Assembly (NCBI RefSeq): GCF_018263925.1
Contig: NZ_JAEVHF010000011.1
Coordinates: forward strand, 1 to 64,000
DNA from: Kistimonas asteriae
Lineage (GTDB): Bacteria > Pseudomonadota > Gammaproteobacteria > Pseudomonadales > Endozoicomonadaceae
DNA length: 64,000 bases
Direction: 5' to 3'
The notes under the pieces are model-generated. The model saw only the letters and a program-made list of their open reading frames with translations, did not search any database and was not told the DNA's origin. Every line of letters starts with the position of its first letter. Position 1 is the first letter of the stretch. A program made the position numbers and the translations under genes. Of the stretch, positions 43,633 to 52,416 are shown in pieces.

Positions 43633-45477
43633 TTAACCTTCCAACAACGTCACATCCCTGACTGCACCTTTATCGGCACTGGTTGCCATGCTCGCATACG
43701 CCTTCAATGCCATTGAGACACGACGAGGCCTTTCCTCAACGGGTTTCCAGGCCTTGGCGCCTTTGCTGTTCATAACCTCCCGACGCTGCTGTAATATTTC
43801 ATCGGATACGACCACATGGATCGTACGTGCCGGAATATCAATACGCAGGATATCGCCGTTTTCGACCAGACCAATCGCACCACCGGCCGCCGCCTCAGGC
43901 GACGCATGCCCGATGGAAAGCCCGGATGTTCCACCGGAAAAGCGGCCATCTGTCAGCAACGCACAGGCTTTACCCAGCCCCTTGGATTTCAGGTAACTGG
44001 TCGGGTAAAGCATTTCCTGCATACCAGGGCCACCTTTCGGACCTTCATAGCGAATCACTACCACTTCACCGGGTTTGACCTGATCTTCCAGAATACTGCG
44101 CACCGCATCATCCTGACTCTCAAACACGTGCGCCGGGCCTTCAAACACCAGGTTGCTCTCATCGACACCTGAGGTTTTGACGACACAACCATCCACAGCA
44201 ATATTGCCATAGAGAACTGCCAGTCCGCCTTCCTCACTGTAAGCGTGCGACAGTGAGCGGATACATCCTTCCTCTCGATCGGCATCCAGGTCCGGCCAGC
44301 GTGTCGCCTGACTAAAGGCTTCCGTCGTCCGGATACCGGCAGGGCCTGCCTGATAGAAAGTATGCACTGCCGGATCATCCGTTTGTACGATGTCCCATTT
44401 TTCCAGCGCCTCTTTCATTGAAGCACTGTGCACAGTAGCAACATCTGTATGCAGGAGACCGGCACGATCCATTTCGCCCAGAATGGCCATAATGCCACCT
44501 GCACGGTGCACATCTTCCATATGGTATTTCTGGATATTCGGTGCGACCTTACACAGCTGCGGGACACGACGGGATAAACGATCAATGTCTTTCATGGTAA
44601 ACGGCACGTCGCCTTCCTGTGCCGCTGCCAGCAGATGCAGAATGGTATTGGTGGAACCGCCCATGGCAATGTCCAGACTCATGGCATTTTCGAAAGCTTC
44701 GAAACTGGCAACATTTCTGGGTAACACATTTTCATCGTCGTTTTCATAGTAACGACGGGTAATGTCCACAACGCGGCGCCCCGCTTCCAGGAAAAGCTCC
44801 TTTCGATCAGCGTGAGTCGCCAGCAGGGAACCATTGCCAGGCAAAGACAAGCCTAATGCTTCTGTCAGACAGTTCATGGAATTGGCGGTAAACATGCCAG
44901 AGCAGGAACCACAGGTCGGGCAGGCCGAGCGTTCATACTCATTAACGGTGTCGTCATCTGCATCTGAGGCCGCAATCACCATTGCATCCACCAGGTCCAG
45001 CTTATGCTCGGCCAGCTTGGTCTTACCCGCTTCCATTGGCCCACCGGAGACAAAGATCACCGGAATATTCAGGCGCATGGCTGCCATCAGCATCCCGGGC
45101 GTGATCTTGTCACAGTTGGAAATACAGACCAGTGCATCGGCACAGTGGGCATTGACCATATATTCCACGGAATCAGCAATAATGTCGCGCGATGGCAGGG
45201 AATAGAGCATGCCGTCATGCCCCATGGCAATTCCGTCATCCACGGCAATGGTATTGAATTCCTTGGCAACCCCGCCATGGGCTTCGATTTCCCGACAGAC
45301 CAGTTGCCCCATATCCTTAAGGTGGACATGCCCGGGAACAAACTGCGTGAACGAGTTGGCGACCGCAATAATTGGCTTTTTGAAATCCTCGTCCTGCATT
45401 CCTGTGGCGCGCCAGAGGGCGCGGGCGCCGGCCATATTGCGGCCATAGGTCGATGTTCTGGAGCGGTACGCTGGCAT
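43633..45477 (-). CDS. ilvD: Dihydroxy-acid dehydratase
   Basis: Iron-sulphur dehydratase (614 residues; E. coli 616) for the third step of valine and isoleucine synthesis. The start [19 protein letters not shown] matches E. coli. Cluster Cys residues are in [10 protein letters not shown] and [11 protein letters not shown]; the C-terminal [15 protein letters not shown] is typical. A TTG three codons upstream is less likely. Confidence 0.97.
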   Translation of the reverse strand: MPAYRSRTSTYGRNMAGARALWRATGMQDEDFKKPIIAVANSFTQFVPGHVHLKDMGQLVCREIEAHGGVAKEFNTIAVDDGIAMGHDGMLYSLPSRDIIADSVEYMVNAHCADALVCISNCDKITPGMLMAAMRLNIPVIFVSGGPMEAGKTKLAEHKLDLVDAMVIAASDADDDTVNEYERSACPTCGSCSGMFTANSMNCLTEALGLSLPGNGSLLATHADRKELFLEAGRRVVDITRRYYENDDENVLPRNVASFEAFENAMSLDIAMGGSTNTILHLLAAAQEGDVPFTMKDIDRLSRRVPQLCKVAPNIQKYHMEDVHRAGGIMAILGEMDRAGLLHTDVATVHSASMKEALEKWDIVQTDDPAVHTFYQAGPAGIRTTEAFSQATRWPDLDADREEGCIRSLSHAYSEEGGLAVLYGNIAVDGCVVKTSGVDESNLVFEGPAHVFESQDDAVRSILEDQVKPGEVVVIRYEGPKGGPGMQEMLYPTSYLKSKGLGKACALLTDGRFSGGTSGLSIGHASPEAAAGGAIGLVENGDILRIDIPARTIHVVVSDEILQQRREVMNSKGAKAWKPVEERPRRVSMALKAYASMATSADKGAVRDVTLLEG

Positions 45478-45706
45478 GAACGGCAATTCCTTCAGTCAGG
45501 ATGTTTTCTCAATTGTTCATCGTCCGGTGATCGTGCATGGTCCGGAATAATGCAGGCCGCTCCGTGGCTCAGGGAGAGGATACCAAAACTCAACGCAAGT
45601 CACCCCATCAATCATGATGACCGTTTCATCAATCTCGCAAAACACAACAGTTTTACAATGCGCATGACGCATTGATCACCACGCCATCTTTGTTTGCAGA
45701 GCTATT

Positions 45707-45738
45707 CTCTACAAGTCATTGATCAATGACTTGTAGAG
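45707..45738. promoter_or_regulatory. 32-bp perfect palindrome overlapping a Shine-Dalgarno site
   Basis: Arms CTCTACAAGTCATTGA (45707-45722) and TCAATGACTTGTAGAG (45723-45738) have no spacer. The right arm covers AGAGG, the ribosome site of the gene starting at 45749. It could be a repressor operator or an RNA hairpin hiding the ribosome site. No known motif recognised. Confidence 0.7.
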
Positions 45739-45748
45739 GTAAAGCAAC

Positions 45749-46288
45749 ATGGACATCCATCCCAAGCTTCAAATTCTCCTGGACAAACAGGAGATCACTG
45801 AAATCATGTACAAGTTTGCCCGCTCACTGGATCGCGTTGACGGGGATTTGATGAAATCAACCTATTGGGAAGATGCGATTGAAGAACATCAGGATCCGAT
45901 TTTTCCTGAACTCTTTTTTTATAACGACAATGCTTGGCAGTTTGTTGAACCGGCTATGGAAGGCTTCAGGCAACTAAAAGCCACCCAGCACCGTATCTGT
46001 AATCCTTTGATTGAGGTGAATGGCGATACGGCTACCGCAGAATGCTATGTCTGGGCGTATCATCTCCATGATGAAAACGGCGTCGATAAAGAAGGCATTC
46101 TCGGCGGCCGCCACCATTTCAGGTTTGAGCGGCGCAATGACGAGTGGCGCATCAAACATCGCTCCACCGTGTTTGACTGGAACCGGAATCAAACGTCTAC
46201 GGCTGTCTGGAGCGACAAGTTTGACAGCAAATATCGTGGAAAACGCAACCGTTCTGATGACAGCTATAACTACCTGAAAACGTGTTGA
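45749..46288 (+). CDS. NTF2/SnoaL-like fold protein
   Basis: A 179-residue cytoplasmic protein of the SnoaL-like nuclear-transport-factor-2 superfamily. The helical opening LLDKQEITEIMYKFARSLDR is typical of SnoaL_4/dehydratase-like members. It continues with TQHRICNPLIEVNGDTATAE and ends in a beta segment with HHFRFERRNDEWRIKHR. Relatives are polyketide cyclases, ring-hydroxylating dioxygenase small subunits or isomerases; the reaction here is unknown. The start has GAGG 9 bases upstream and follows a 32-bp palindrome. Confidence 0.8.
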   Translation: MDIHPKLQILLDKQEITEIMYKFARSLDRVDGDLMKSTYWEDAIEEHQDPIFPELFFYNDNAWQFVEPAMEGFRQLKATQHRICNPLIEVNGDTATAECYVWAYHLHDENGVDKEGILGGRHHFRFERRNDEWRIKHRSTVFDWNRNQTSTAVWSDKFDSKYRGKRNRSDDSYNYLKTC

Positions 46289-46296
46289 TGATATCG

Positions 46297-46332
46297 TTCA
46301 AATGCACATCTCCCGCAGGATGTGCATTTGAA
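46297..46332. terminator. Convergent hairpin terminator
   Basis: Perfect 14-bp arms (46297-46310 and 46319-46332) between the SnoaL-like gene and the thioesterase gene. No strong T-run. Confidence 0.6.
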
Positions 46333-46370
46333 TACATCGTTTGCCCTAACGCCTGGACTGCACCATACCG

Positions 46371-46766
46371 TCAGGGCGCTATCGGGTGTTGTTCCAGCAC
46401 TGCCCTGATATCGTCTGGAATGGTAGTGGCTCTCTTCTGGTCATAATCAAAGTGGATCATAACGGCTTCACCTTTCGCGCAACAGGCACCGTTTTGCCAG
46501 GCTTCATGACCGATCGTCATTGAAGTGTTACCCACTTTTAACAAACCGGTTCGTATCTCCACCTCGTTGCCGTATTGAAGTTCGGCAAGGAAATCCACGG
46601 TTATCCTTGCGATGATTAACCGCCACTTGTGGATATCCAGGTCAGGCGTAAACAACCGGAAGATCGGTTCCCGTGCCTTTTCAAACCAGACCGGAAGAAC
46701 AGCATTGTTAATGTGACCAAGCGCATCGGTTTCACTGAAACGGGGCAACATAACTTCTGTAAACAC
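46371..46766 (-). CDS. Acyl-CoA thioesterase, 4HBT/YbgC-like
   Basis: Hot-dog-fold thioesterase of about 131 residues. The active-site region is ETDALGHINNAVLPVWFEKARE (Asp and His-Asn as in 4-hydroxybenzoyl-CoA thioesterases). The substrate acyl chain is unknown. The start is uncertain: GTG 46766 has AGGA 7 bases upstream, a TTG two codons earlier is too close, and the first ATG is five codons further in. Confidence 0.85.
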   Translation of the reverse strand: MFTEVMLPRFSETDALGHINNAVLPVWFEKAREPIFRLFTPDLDIHKWRLIIARITVDFLAELQYGNEVEIRTGLLKVGNTSMTIGHEAWQNGACCAKGEAVMIHFDYDQKRATTIPDDIRAVLEQHPIAP

Positions 46767-46826
46767 AATCAATTCCTGTGCGGGTTAGGTAAGGTCTGTT
46801 ACGGCGAGATTCTCCCAGGATGACCA

Positions 46827-47852
46827 CTATACGGCTTTTTCATCCTGGGATTCCCGATAATGGCCAGGCGAACACCCTGTCCATTTTCTGAAAGCCCGTC
46901 CAAAATTACTGGGATCGTTATAATCCAGCCGCTCTGCAATTTCTTCCACGGTCAGCCGGGTATTACGAAGAAAATAGAGTGCCAGCCGCTTTCTTTCCTG
47001 ATTCACCAGATTGCGATACGTCGTATTGTATTCCTGCAGTTGCCGCCGCAATGTCCTGGGTGACATGCCGAGATGATCGGCCGTCTGCTCCAAGCTGGGG
47101 ATCACATTCTCCCGACTGCGCATAAACGTAAGCACCTGCTGTAACAGACCGGTTTCCAGCTTCAAACTATCCAGCATTTTGCGACACTGTCGCTCGGCGG
47201 AGGCCATGGTGATGGCATCCGCTGTGGGTAGCGGTACCGAAAGGTATTGGGCAGGAAAACGAAACTGGTTGGCTGGACAACCGTAATGCAGTACAGCACC
47301 GTCAAAGTCGATGGCTGCATGATGGCGGGGACGCTCACAGGCCAGTTGTATCTCCAGCACTGTCTGCGAGCCGCCGTACAGAAACCGCCTGATCACCTGA
47401 TGGCTGGCAACAAACGCGTCCAGGTAGAAGACACGGTTAACACCCAGCGCTACGACTTCATCAAACTGCAGGATCGCCGTATCGCCATCCTGAAACAGTC
47501 GTACAGCAAGCAGCGGATATCGGGTCGCCAGATACCGCTCAGACACTCGGATGGATTCTTCCATACTCCGGCTGCTCATTGCGGCAGTGGCCAAGGCGCC
47601 ATGGCTGGGCAGATTCAACTGCATGCCCAGCTGCCAGCCCAGCGATGCATCGCCGGTTTGCTTGAGAATGAGACTGACCAGGCGGTCGCAACGGTCAAAA
47701 TCGATATGGCCATCGTCTGCATCCAGCTCTATGCGCCGGATACCCGCAGCATCCAGTACGGACGGTTCATCAATCCCCTGCTGTCCTGCCAGTGACAACA
47801 GGTGTCGAACATACGTGGTCGGAATAGCAATTGTGGTTCTTTTATTCTTCAT
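46827..47852 (-). CDS. AraC-family transcriptional regulator
   Basis: DNA-binding regulator of 341 residues with an Arabinose_bd-type N-terminal domain (about 20-205) and a C-terminal AraC HTH domain (VIPSLEQTADHLGMSPRTLRRQL, then RLTVEEIAERLDYNDPSNFGRAFRKW). ATG 47852 begins the usual short lead-in; the frame extends to 47999. Divergent from the PF10118-type hydrolase 172 bp away, which is the likely target. Ligand unknown. Confidence 0.9.
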   Translation of the reverse strand: MKNKRTTIAIPTTYVRHLLSLAGQQGIDEPSVLDAAGIRRIELDADDGHIDFDRCDRLVSLILKQTGDASLGWQLGMQLNLPSHGALATAAMSSRSMEESIRVSERYLATRYPLLAVRLFQDGDTAILQFDEVVALGVNRVFYLDAFVASHQVIRRFLYGGSQTVLEIQLACERPRHHAAIDFDGAVLHYGCPANQFRFPAQYLSVPLPTADAITMASAERQCRKMLDSLKLETGLLQQVLTFMRSRENVIPSLEQTADHLGMSPRTLRRQLQEYNTTYRNLVNQERKRLALYFLRNTRLTVEEIAERLDYNDPSNFGRAFRKWTGCSPGHYRESQDEKAV

Positions 47853-48024
47853 GCCGTCGCCATGTGCTGACTGCCTGCCCGCGACCGATACAGGCGCATC
47901 AGGCTCCCCCAGCCCTTTCCGGCCCCAAATGACCTTGGGCTCTGCCGGTTCCGCTCTGTATTTTGCCTGACAGAATACACAGTATTGAGTAACAGACAAA
48001 AAAGATAATAACAGTCATCGGACC

Positions 48025-48888
48025 ATGAACACACCTCACGCCGCCTCCAGATGCCCAAGACCGTCCCATGTCGACGTCAAACCCCGTCGCATGCAATTCG
48101 GACTCGACTCCCTGAAACGATACTGGCACAGCAATGATGCCTTCCGAAGCCATTTTTTTAATGGACTCTCCACCCTGTTTCCCCAGGGTGAACGTTTCTT
48201 TATTGATTCTGTGCGCGGTGTTCAGCACGAGATCACCGACCCGGTCCTCTTGGCTGAAATCAAGGGATTCATTGCCCAGGAAGCCGTTCACGGGCATGAA
48301 CATGACAAATACAACAACCTGTTGCGCGAGCAGGGATACGACATTGACAAGCTGGACCGCCACCTGGGTTTCTGGACACGACTGGGCCAGAAGCTGATGA
48401 CACGAAAGCAGCAACTGGCCACGACCTGTGCCGTGGAACACTTTACCGCCATCATGGCCAACGCCATGATGAAATACCCTCAGGACTGGCTGGGGGATGC
48501 GCCGGATGCCATGAAAGCAATCTGGCGCTGGCATGCCATTGAAGAAACCGAGCACAAGGCGGTCTGCTTTGATGCTTACGAGGCCGTTGGTGGCGGTTAT
48601 TTCACCCGGATCCTGATGATGATCCAGACCACCATCCACTTCAGCTATGTCACTACTCGCCATGTCTGCCACTTCCTGGCACGGGATGGCGTCTTATTTA
48701 AAGCCAATACCTGGAAAAGTGGTTTCCAGTTCCTATGGGGAAATCCGGGACTAATCCGCCAGATCTTCAGGGATTACATGGATTACTACCGACCCGGCTT
48801 CCATCCATGGCAGCATGACAACAGTACGCTGATCGACGAGTGGAAAGCCCAACACGAAGAAAAATATTCCGTTCGCCCCGCCGCCTGA
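48025..48888 (+). CDS. PF10118-type predicted metal-dependent hydrolase
   Basis: A 287-residue helical protein with spaced Glu/His motifs typical of a ferritin-like di-iron site: FIAQEAVHGHEHDKYN, TTCAVEHFTAIMAN and WHAIEETEHKAVCFDAY. The family is annotated as metal-dependent hydrolase, but the reaction is not established; an oxygenase or oxidase is as likely from the ligand set. It is commonly paired with an AraC-type regulator, as here (divergent, 172 bp). Confidence 0.85.
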   Translation: MNTPHAASRCPRPSHVDVKPRRMQFGLDSLKRYWHSNDAFRSHFFNGLSTLFPQGERFFIDSVRGVQHEITDPVLLAEIKGFIAQEAVHGHEHDKYNNLLREQGYDIDKLDRHLGFWTRLGQKLMTRKQQLATTCAVEHFTAIMANAMMKYPQDWLGDAPDAMKAIWRWHAIEETEHKAVCFDAYEAVGGGYFTRILMMIQTTIHFSYVTTRHVCHFLARDGVLFKANTWKSGFQFLWGNPGLIRQIFRDYMDYYRPGFHPWQHDNSTLIDEWKAQHEEKYSVRPAA

Positions 48889-48895
48889 TCCAATT

Positions 48896-48914
48896 CGCCG
48901 GCTCCGTGCCGGCG
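48896..48914. terminator. GC-rich hairpin after the metal-dependent hydrolase gene
   Basis: CGCCGGC (48896-48902) and GCCGGCG (48908-48914), 5-base loop, 7 bp after the stop. No T-run. Confidence 0.4.
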
Positions 48915-49005
48915 CGCCTGCTACGCTGTTGTCATCCTTAACGAACCTTTCGCCGATACGGCCGTCTAACCTGTAGGATATAACGCCAGCGATGAGGCCC
49001 ACTTT

Positions 49006-50379
49006 ATGAGCAGTGGACATGACGTCCCTTCTCAACCCCACAGCCAACCACGGGGACAATTCAGTTCACGGCTCGGTTTCGTGTTTGCTGCCGCCGGATC
49101 GGCCGTTGGCATCGGTAATATCTGGGGATTCCCGACCCAGGTGGCAGACAACGGTGGCGCCGCATTTCTAATCATCTACCTCATACTCTCTTTATTACTT
49201 GCCTACCCGGCACTGGTCGCCGAGCTGATGATCGGCCGCTACAGTCAGGCCAATCCGATCACTGCCCTGGAGCGATTGCCCCATGCCCAGGCGTTCAGTA
49301 AACACGGCCATGCCTTGGGTTGTCTGGCCGTCATCACCATCTGCCTGATTTTTGCCTTTTACAGCATTATTGGCGGTTGGCTGATTGCATACGGGCTCGC
49401 GCCGGTATTCAACGAACTCGGCCTGGAAGCAGCGGCCAACTGGCTGGTCAGTTTCACCCCGGAACGAAACCTGGTCATGACCGCCTGCTTCATTGTTATC
49501 ACGCTGACCGTTGTGAATGGGGGGATAGAGAAAGGGATTGAAAAATGGTCATCACGTCTGATGCCTTTGCTGGTGATTCTACTGCTGATTCTCATTGGTT
49601 TTGTGATCGGTCAGGAGGGTGCTTTCGATGGGGTTCGACACTACCTTGTGCCGGATTTCAGTAAAGTGACGCCAACGCTGCTGTTCAATGCGCTGGGACA
49701 ATCCTTTTTTTCCATGTCCCTGGGGGTTGGTGCCATGATGGCTTATGGCTCTTACCTCAGCAAGCGGGCCAATCTCCCGGCGATGGCTCTTCAGGTCTGC
49801 CTGCTGGATACCGGTATCGCATTTCTCGCAGGACTGCTGGTCATTCCCTGCATGTTTGTGGCCTTGGAAAGCGGCATGATGATTTATGATGACAATGGCC
49901 TGCTGCATTCCAGCGATACATTGGTGTTCAACGTACTCCCGGCCTTTTTCTCGTCGCTCGGTGCCATAGGCTCGGTGTTAGGCGTCATGTTTTTCGTTCT
50001 GATGACCATTGCAGCACTGACATCCTCTATCTCGATGCTGGAAGTTCCGGTCTCCTGCCTGACCGAACGCGGCAAACTTTCCCGACAGAAAGCCAGCCTG
50101 GTAATCTGCCTGCCTGTCCTGCTGTTGTGCAGCCTCATTATTGCTAATTTCAGCACCCTGTTCAGTGGTGTCATCACGCTGACAACACGATACGCTCAAC
50201 CATTCAATGCCCTGCTATTTTGTCTGTTTGCCGGCTGGCTGATGCATCGGAACCACCGACTGAAAGAAATACAGCAAGGGTTCAGTCAGGTTGAAGAGAC
50301 ATTATTCTGGCGTATCTGGCCCTGGTATGTCCGCTATTGCTGCCCCGTATTGATTGGTAGTTTGTTACTGTTTGGCTGA
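49006..50379 (+). CDS. Sodium-dependent transporter, NSS/SNF family
   Basis: Inner-membrane LeuT-fold sodium symporter of 457 residues with about 11-12 membrane helices. The TM1 signature GFVFAAAGSAVGIGNIWGFP carries the unwound sodium/substrate site. GQSFFSMSLGVGAMMAYGSY is TM6-7 like. Substrates in this family are amino acids or other amines. Monocistronic. Confidence 0.92.
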   Translation: MSSGHDVPSQPHSQPRGQFSSRLGFVFAAAGSAVGIGNIWGFPTQVADNGGAAFLIIYLILSLLLAYPALVAELMIGRYSQANPITALERLPHAQAFSKHGHALGCLAVITICLIFAFYSIIGGWLIAYGLAPVFNELGLEAAANWLVSFTPERNLVMTACFIVITLTVVNGGIEKGIEKWSSRLMPLLVILLLILIGFVIGQEGAFDGVRHYLVPDFSKVTPTLLFNALGQSFFSMSLGVGAMMAYGSYLSKRANLPAMALQVCLLDTGIAFLAGLLVIPCMFVALESGMMIYDDNGLLHSSDTLVFNVLPAFFSSLGAIGSVLGVMFFVLMTIAALTSSISMLEVPVSCLTERGKLSRQKASLVICLPVLLLCSLIIANFSTLFSGVITLTTRYAQPFNALLFCLFAGWLMHRNHRLKEIQQGFSQVEETLFWRIWPWYVRYCCPVLIGSLLLFG

Positions 50380-50476
50380 TTACATGCCGCACATAAAACC
50401 GACGTCAATAAACCAGCATTGATACTTCATTCCCAATGAATAATACGAAGCTAGTATCTGTCATCTAAAGTTACAG

Positions 50477-52036
50477 ATGAAGATAAATAGAACATCAGCC
50501 ATAAACACTATGCATCAATCTCAAACGGATATTGAGTCTGTGTCTAAAACGTCGCAGCAGCCAGCGAAAGGATACACACTTATTGAATTGCTTATGGTCG
50601 TGATCATTGTCGGGATCATGGTCGGCTATGCCACTTATTTGTACCAGGATATTGTCCGTAGTGCCAAAGTCACGGAAGCAGCCATGGCTGCGAAGGAAGT
50701 CCGCCAGTCAATAGAAGCGCATGTCGCAATAAAACGTGAACTCCCCAATGGCTTCACACGCAGCATGGCAGGCATCAACTCCTCGGTCATTGATAAAATT
50801 GAAACCATAAAAATCAGTGACACGGATATCCAGGTGAATGTTTTTCTCAAACGTGAAGTCTTCCCCGATGAATCTGAGCAACAGGTCTATACCCTGTTGG
50901 GTAATTTAGTCACAGCCACAGGGACGGTGGCCTGGCATCCTTGCGGAGAAGACGACTGCATAACACCCGCATCAAAACTCCCAACAGCAGCGACATTACC
51001 GCCATCTATCGTTGGCCCTGGGGGCATCATTATTGCCCCAGGGCCGCCAACAGTCCCAACACCTCCGTCACCGCCAACGAGTCCGACTACGCCGCCGGGG
51101 CCTCCAACAACGCCACCGGCACCTCCGGTTACACCACCGGCACCTCCGGTTACGCCACCGGCACCTCCGGTTGCACCACCTGCGCCTCCGGTTGCACCAC
51201 CTGCGCCTCCAGTTGCACCACCTGCGCCTCCGGTTACCCCACCTGCGCCTCCAGTTGCACCACCGCCGCCGGCGCCTTCACCGGCTCCATCGTCAGATTC
51301 ACGCATTATGTACTTCTGCAAAGAGCAATCGGACTATAGTCCACACCCTGAACATGGACAGATTAATTTTGAAGTCAATTACGTAGGTAGTAGTTATGAA
51401 AGAGATTACACACTTCGTGGAAATGGCGAAGAATGTCAGAGAGTAATAAAGTCGTATGGTAAAAAAGTCGATTACCTCTGGGTAACAGGATTAAGTATTT
51501 TTATGTTTAATTCGGGCAAAATCTATCCTGAAATCGATTATCCGGATTCAACCGCCTGTTACACAGTGAAATATCATCCTACCCCTTCGAGGAGAACACT
51601 GGAAAAACGTGGCATAGCTGGAAAAACGGTTGGATGCCCAGTTACTCTTGCAGCAGATCCCTCACGCCCCCAAGAGCTTCCTTCAGGGACAAATGCGCCA
51701 GGCTGGACAGGTCATATCCACCTTTGTCGTGAAGAAACTGGATACATGATTAAATCTGTCTGGAAAACAGATTCCTCATTATTCGGTGACGTTGACAGCG
51801 ATTTGTACCCCTACACGATTTGTGCCGGAGGAAAACCCAACGGATATAATGTCTTCTCAGTCGATATCCAGCCCCATACCTCCATTGCCCCGATTTGGAC
51901 CGTTTACCCGGCGCTGGATTTCAAGGCTGGGGAAGAAGCCTGCTACATTGTCGTCAAAAAATCCGATGGCATAACGGTTGATTTGATCGTGGCCGACCGT
52001 AATCCAACTGGAGGAGGGTGTACACCCCGAAAATAA
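50477..52036 (+). CDS. Type IV pilin-like protein with proline-rich stalk and two C-terminal modules
   Basis: A 519-residue exported protein. The prepilin peptidase site is KG|YTLIELLMVVIIVGIMVGYA after an unusually long leader of about 32 residues (a later in-frame ATG at 50510 shortens it). A helical pilin stem leads to a small N-terminal globular region ending HPCGEDDC. Residues about 189-272 are Pro-rich, with seven PPAPPV(T/A) heptads. Two tandem C-terminal modules follow, each with a C..E start, an IYP/YP..D..(G/P)..ACY core and a terminal GC motif. The second contains YPYTICAGGKPN and shares its pattern with the end of the gene at 52417. No pilus assembly genes are adjacent. Confidence 0.82.
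   Translation: MKINRTSAINTMHQSQTDIESVSKTSQQPAKGYTLIELLMVVIIVGIMVGYATYLYQDIVRSAKVTEAAMAAKEVRQSIEAHVAIKRELPNGFTRSMAGINSSVIDKIETIKISDTDIQVNVFLKREVFPDESEQQVYTLLGNLVTATGTVAWHPCGEDDCITPASKLPTAATLPPSIVGPGGIIIAPGPPTVPTPPSPPTSPTTPPGPPTTPPAPPVTPPAPPVTPPAPPVAPPAPPVAPPAPPVAPPAPPVTPPAPPVAPPPPAPSPAPSSDSRIMYFCKEQSDYSPHPEHGQINFEVNYVGSSYERDYTLRGNGEECQRVIKSYGKKVDYLWVTGLSIFMFNSGKIYPEIDYPDSTACYTVKYHPTPSRRTLEKRGIAGKTVGCPVTLAADPSRPQELPSGTNAPGWTGHIHLCREETGYMIKSVWKTDSSLFGDVDSDLYPYTICAGGKPNGYNVFSVDIQPHTSIAPIWTVYPALDFKAGEEACYIVVKKSDGITVDLIVADRNPTGGGCTPRK
51113..51259 (+). repeat. 21-bp tandem repeat, seven units
   Basis: Seven in-frame 21-bp units encode PPAPPVT or PPAPPVA. Units differ by a few bases (for example GGCACC or TGCGCC). 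They form the stalk of the first pilin-like protein. Confidence 0.9.
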
Positions 52037-52416
52037 GAGTCCAGTGGATTTATCCACTGTGGAAATAACACGCTCAATAACAAGAGGAAAAGCTGGCTTT
52101 ACAGCCTTTCCTCTTTCTATCGAATACTGACAGCCTTCCAGATTACCCACCGGGATAACCAGAACAATGCATTTTATGCATTAAGCCCATTCAATAAATG
52201 CTAAATTAGCTCACAGTTTCTCCCAGCACGACAAATCATAAGAACAAATCTGACAGGCTGGCCGTTGAAAATTGAAGTACCAAGCAAATACTCCGATAAA
52301 ATAATCGTATGGGGTATACGTCATATCCATTAAAAACAACAGATACATAAAGATCAAAACATTCGCTAAGGGGAATTAGCGTCAAAAAAATGGCGTTATT
52401 TTCATCAAAATGAATA
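52037..52416. other. 380-bp region between the two pilin-like genes
   Basis: It holds a terminator for the first gene and AT-rich sequence before the second. Near its right end are AAGGGG (52368-52373) and a seven-codon frame (ATG 52390 to TGA 52411-52413) just before the second pilin's start. No other gene seen. Confidence 0.5.
52082..52115 (+). terminator. Terminator of the first pilin-like gene
   Basis: 14-bp arms with one mismatch (AAGAGGAAAAGCTG at 52082-52095, CAGCCTTTCCTCTT at 52102-52115), 6-base loop, then TCTAT. About 45 bp after the stop. Confidence 0.55.

Noticed and set aside
50887..51321. Gly-Gly-Ala-rich minus-strand frame that looks like a repeat protein
   Set aside because: It is the antisense of the proline repeat in the first pilin-like gene.
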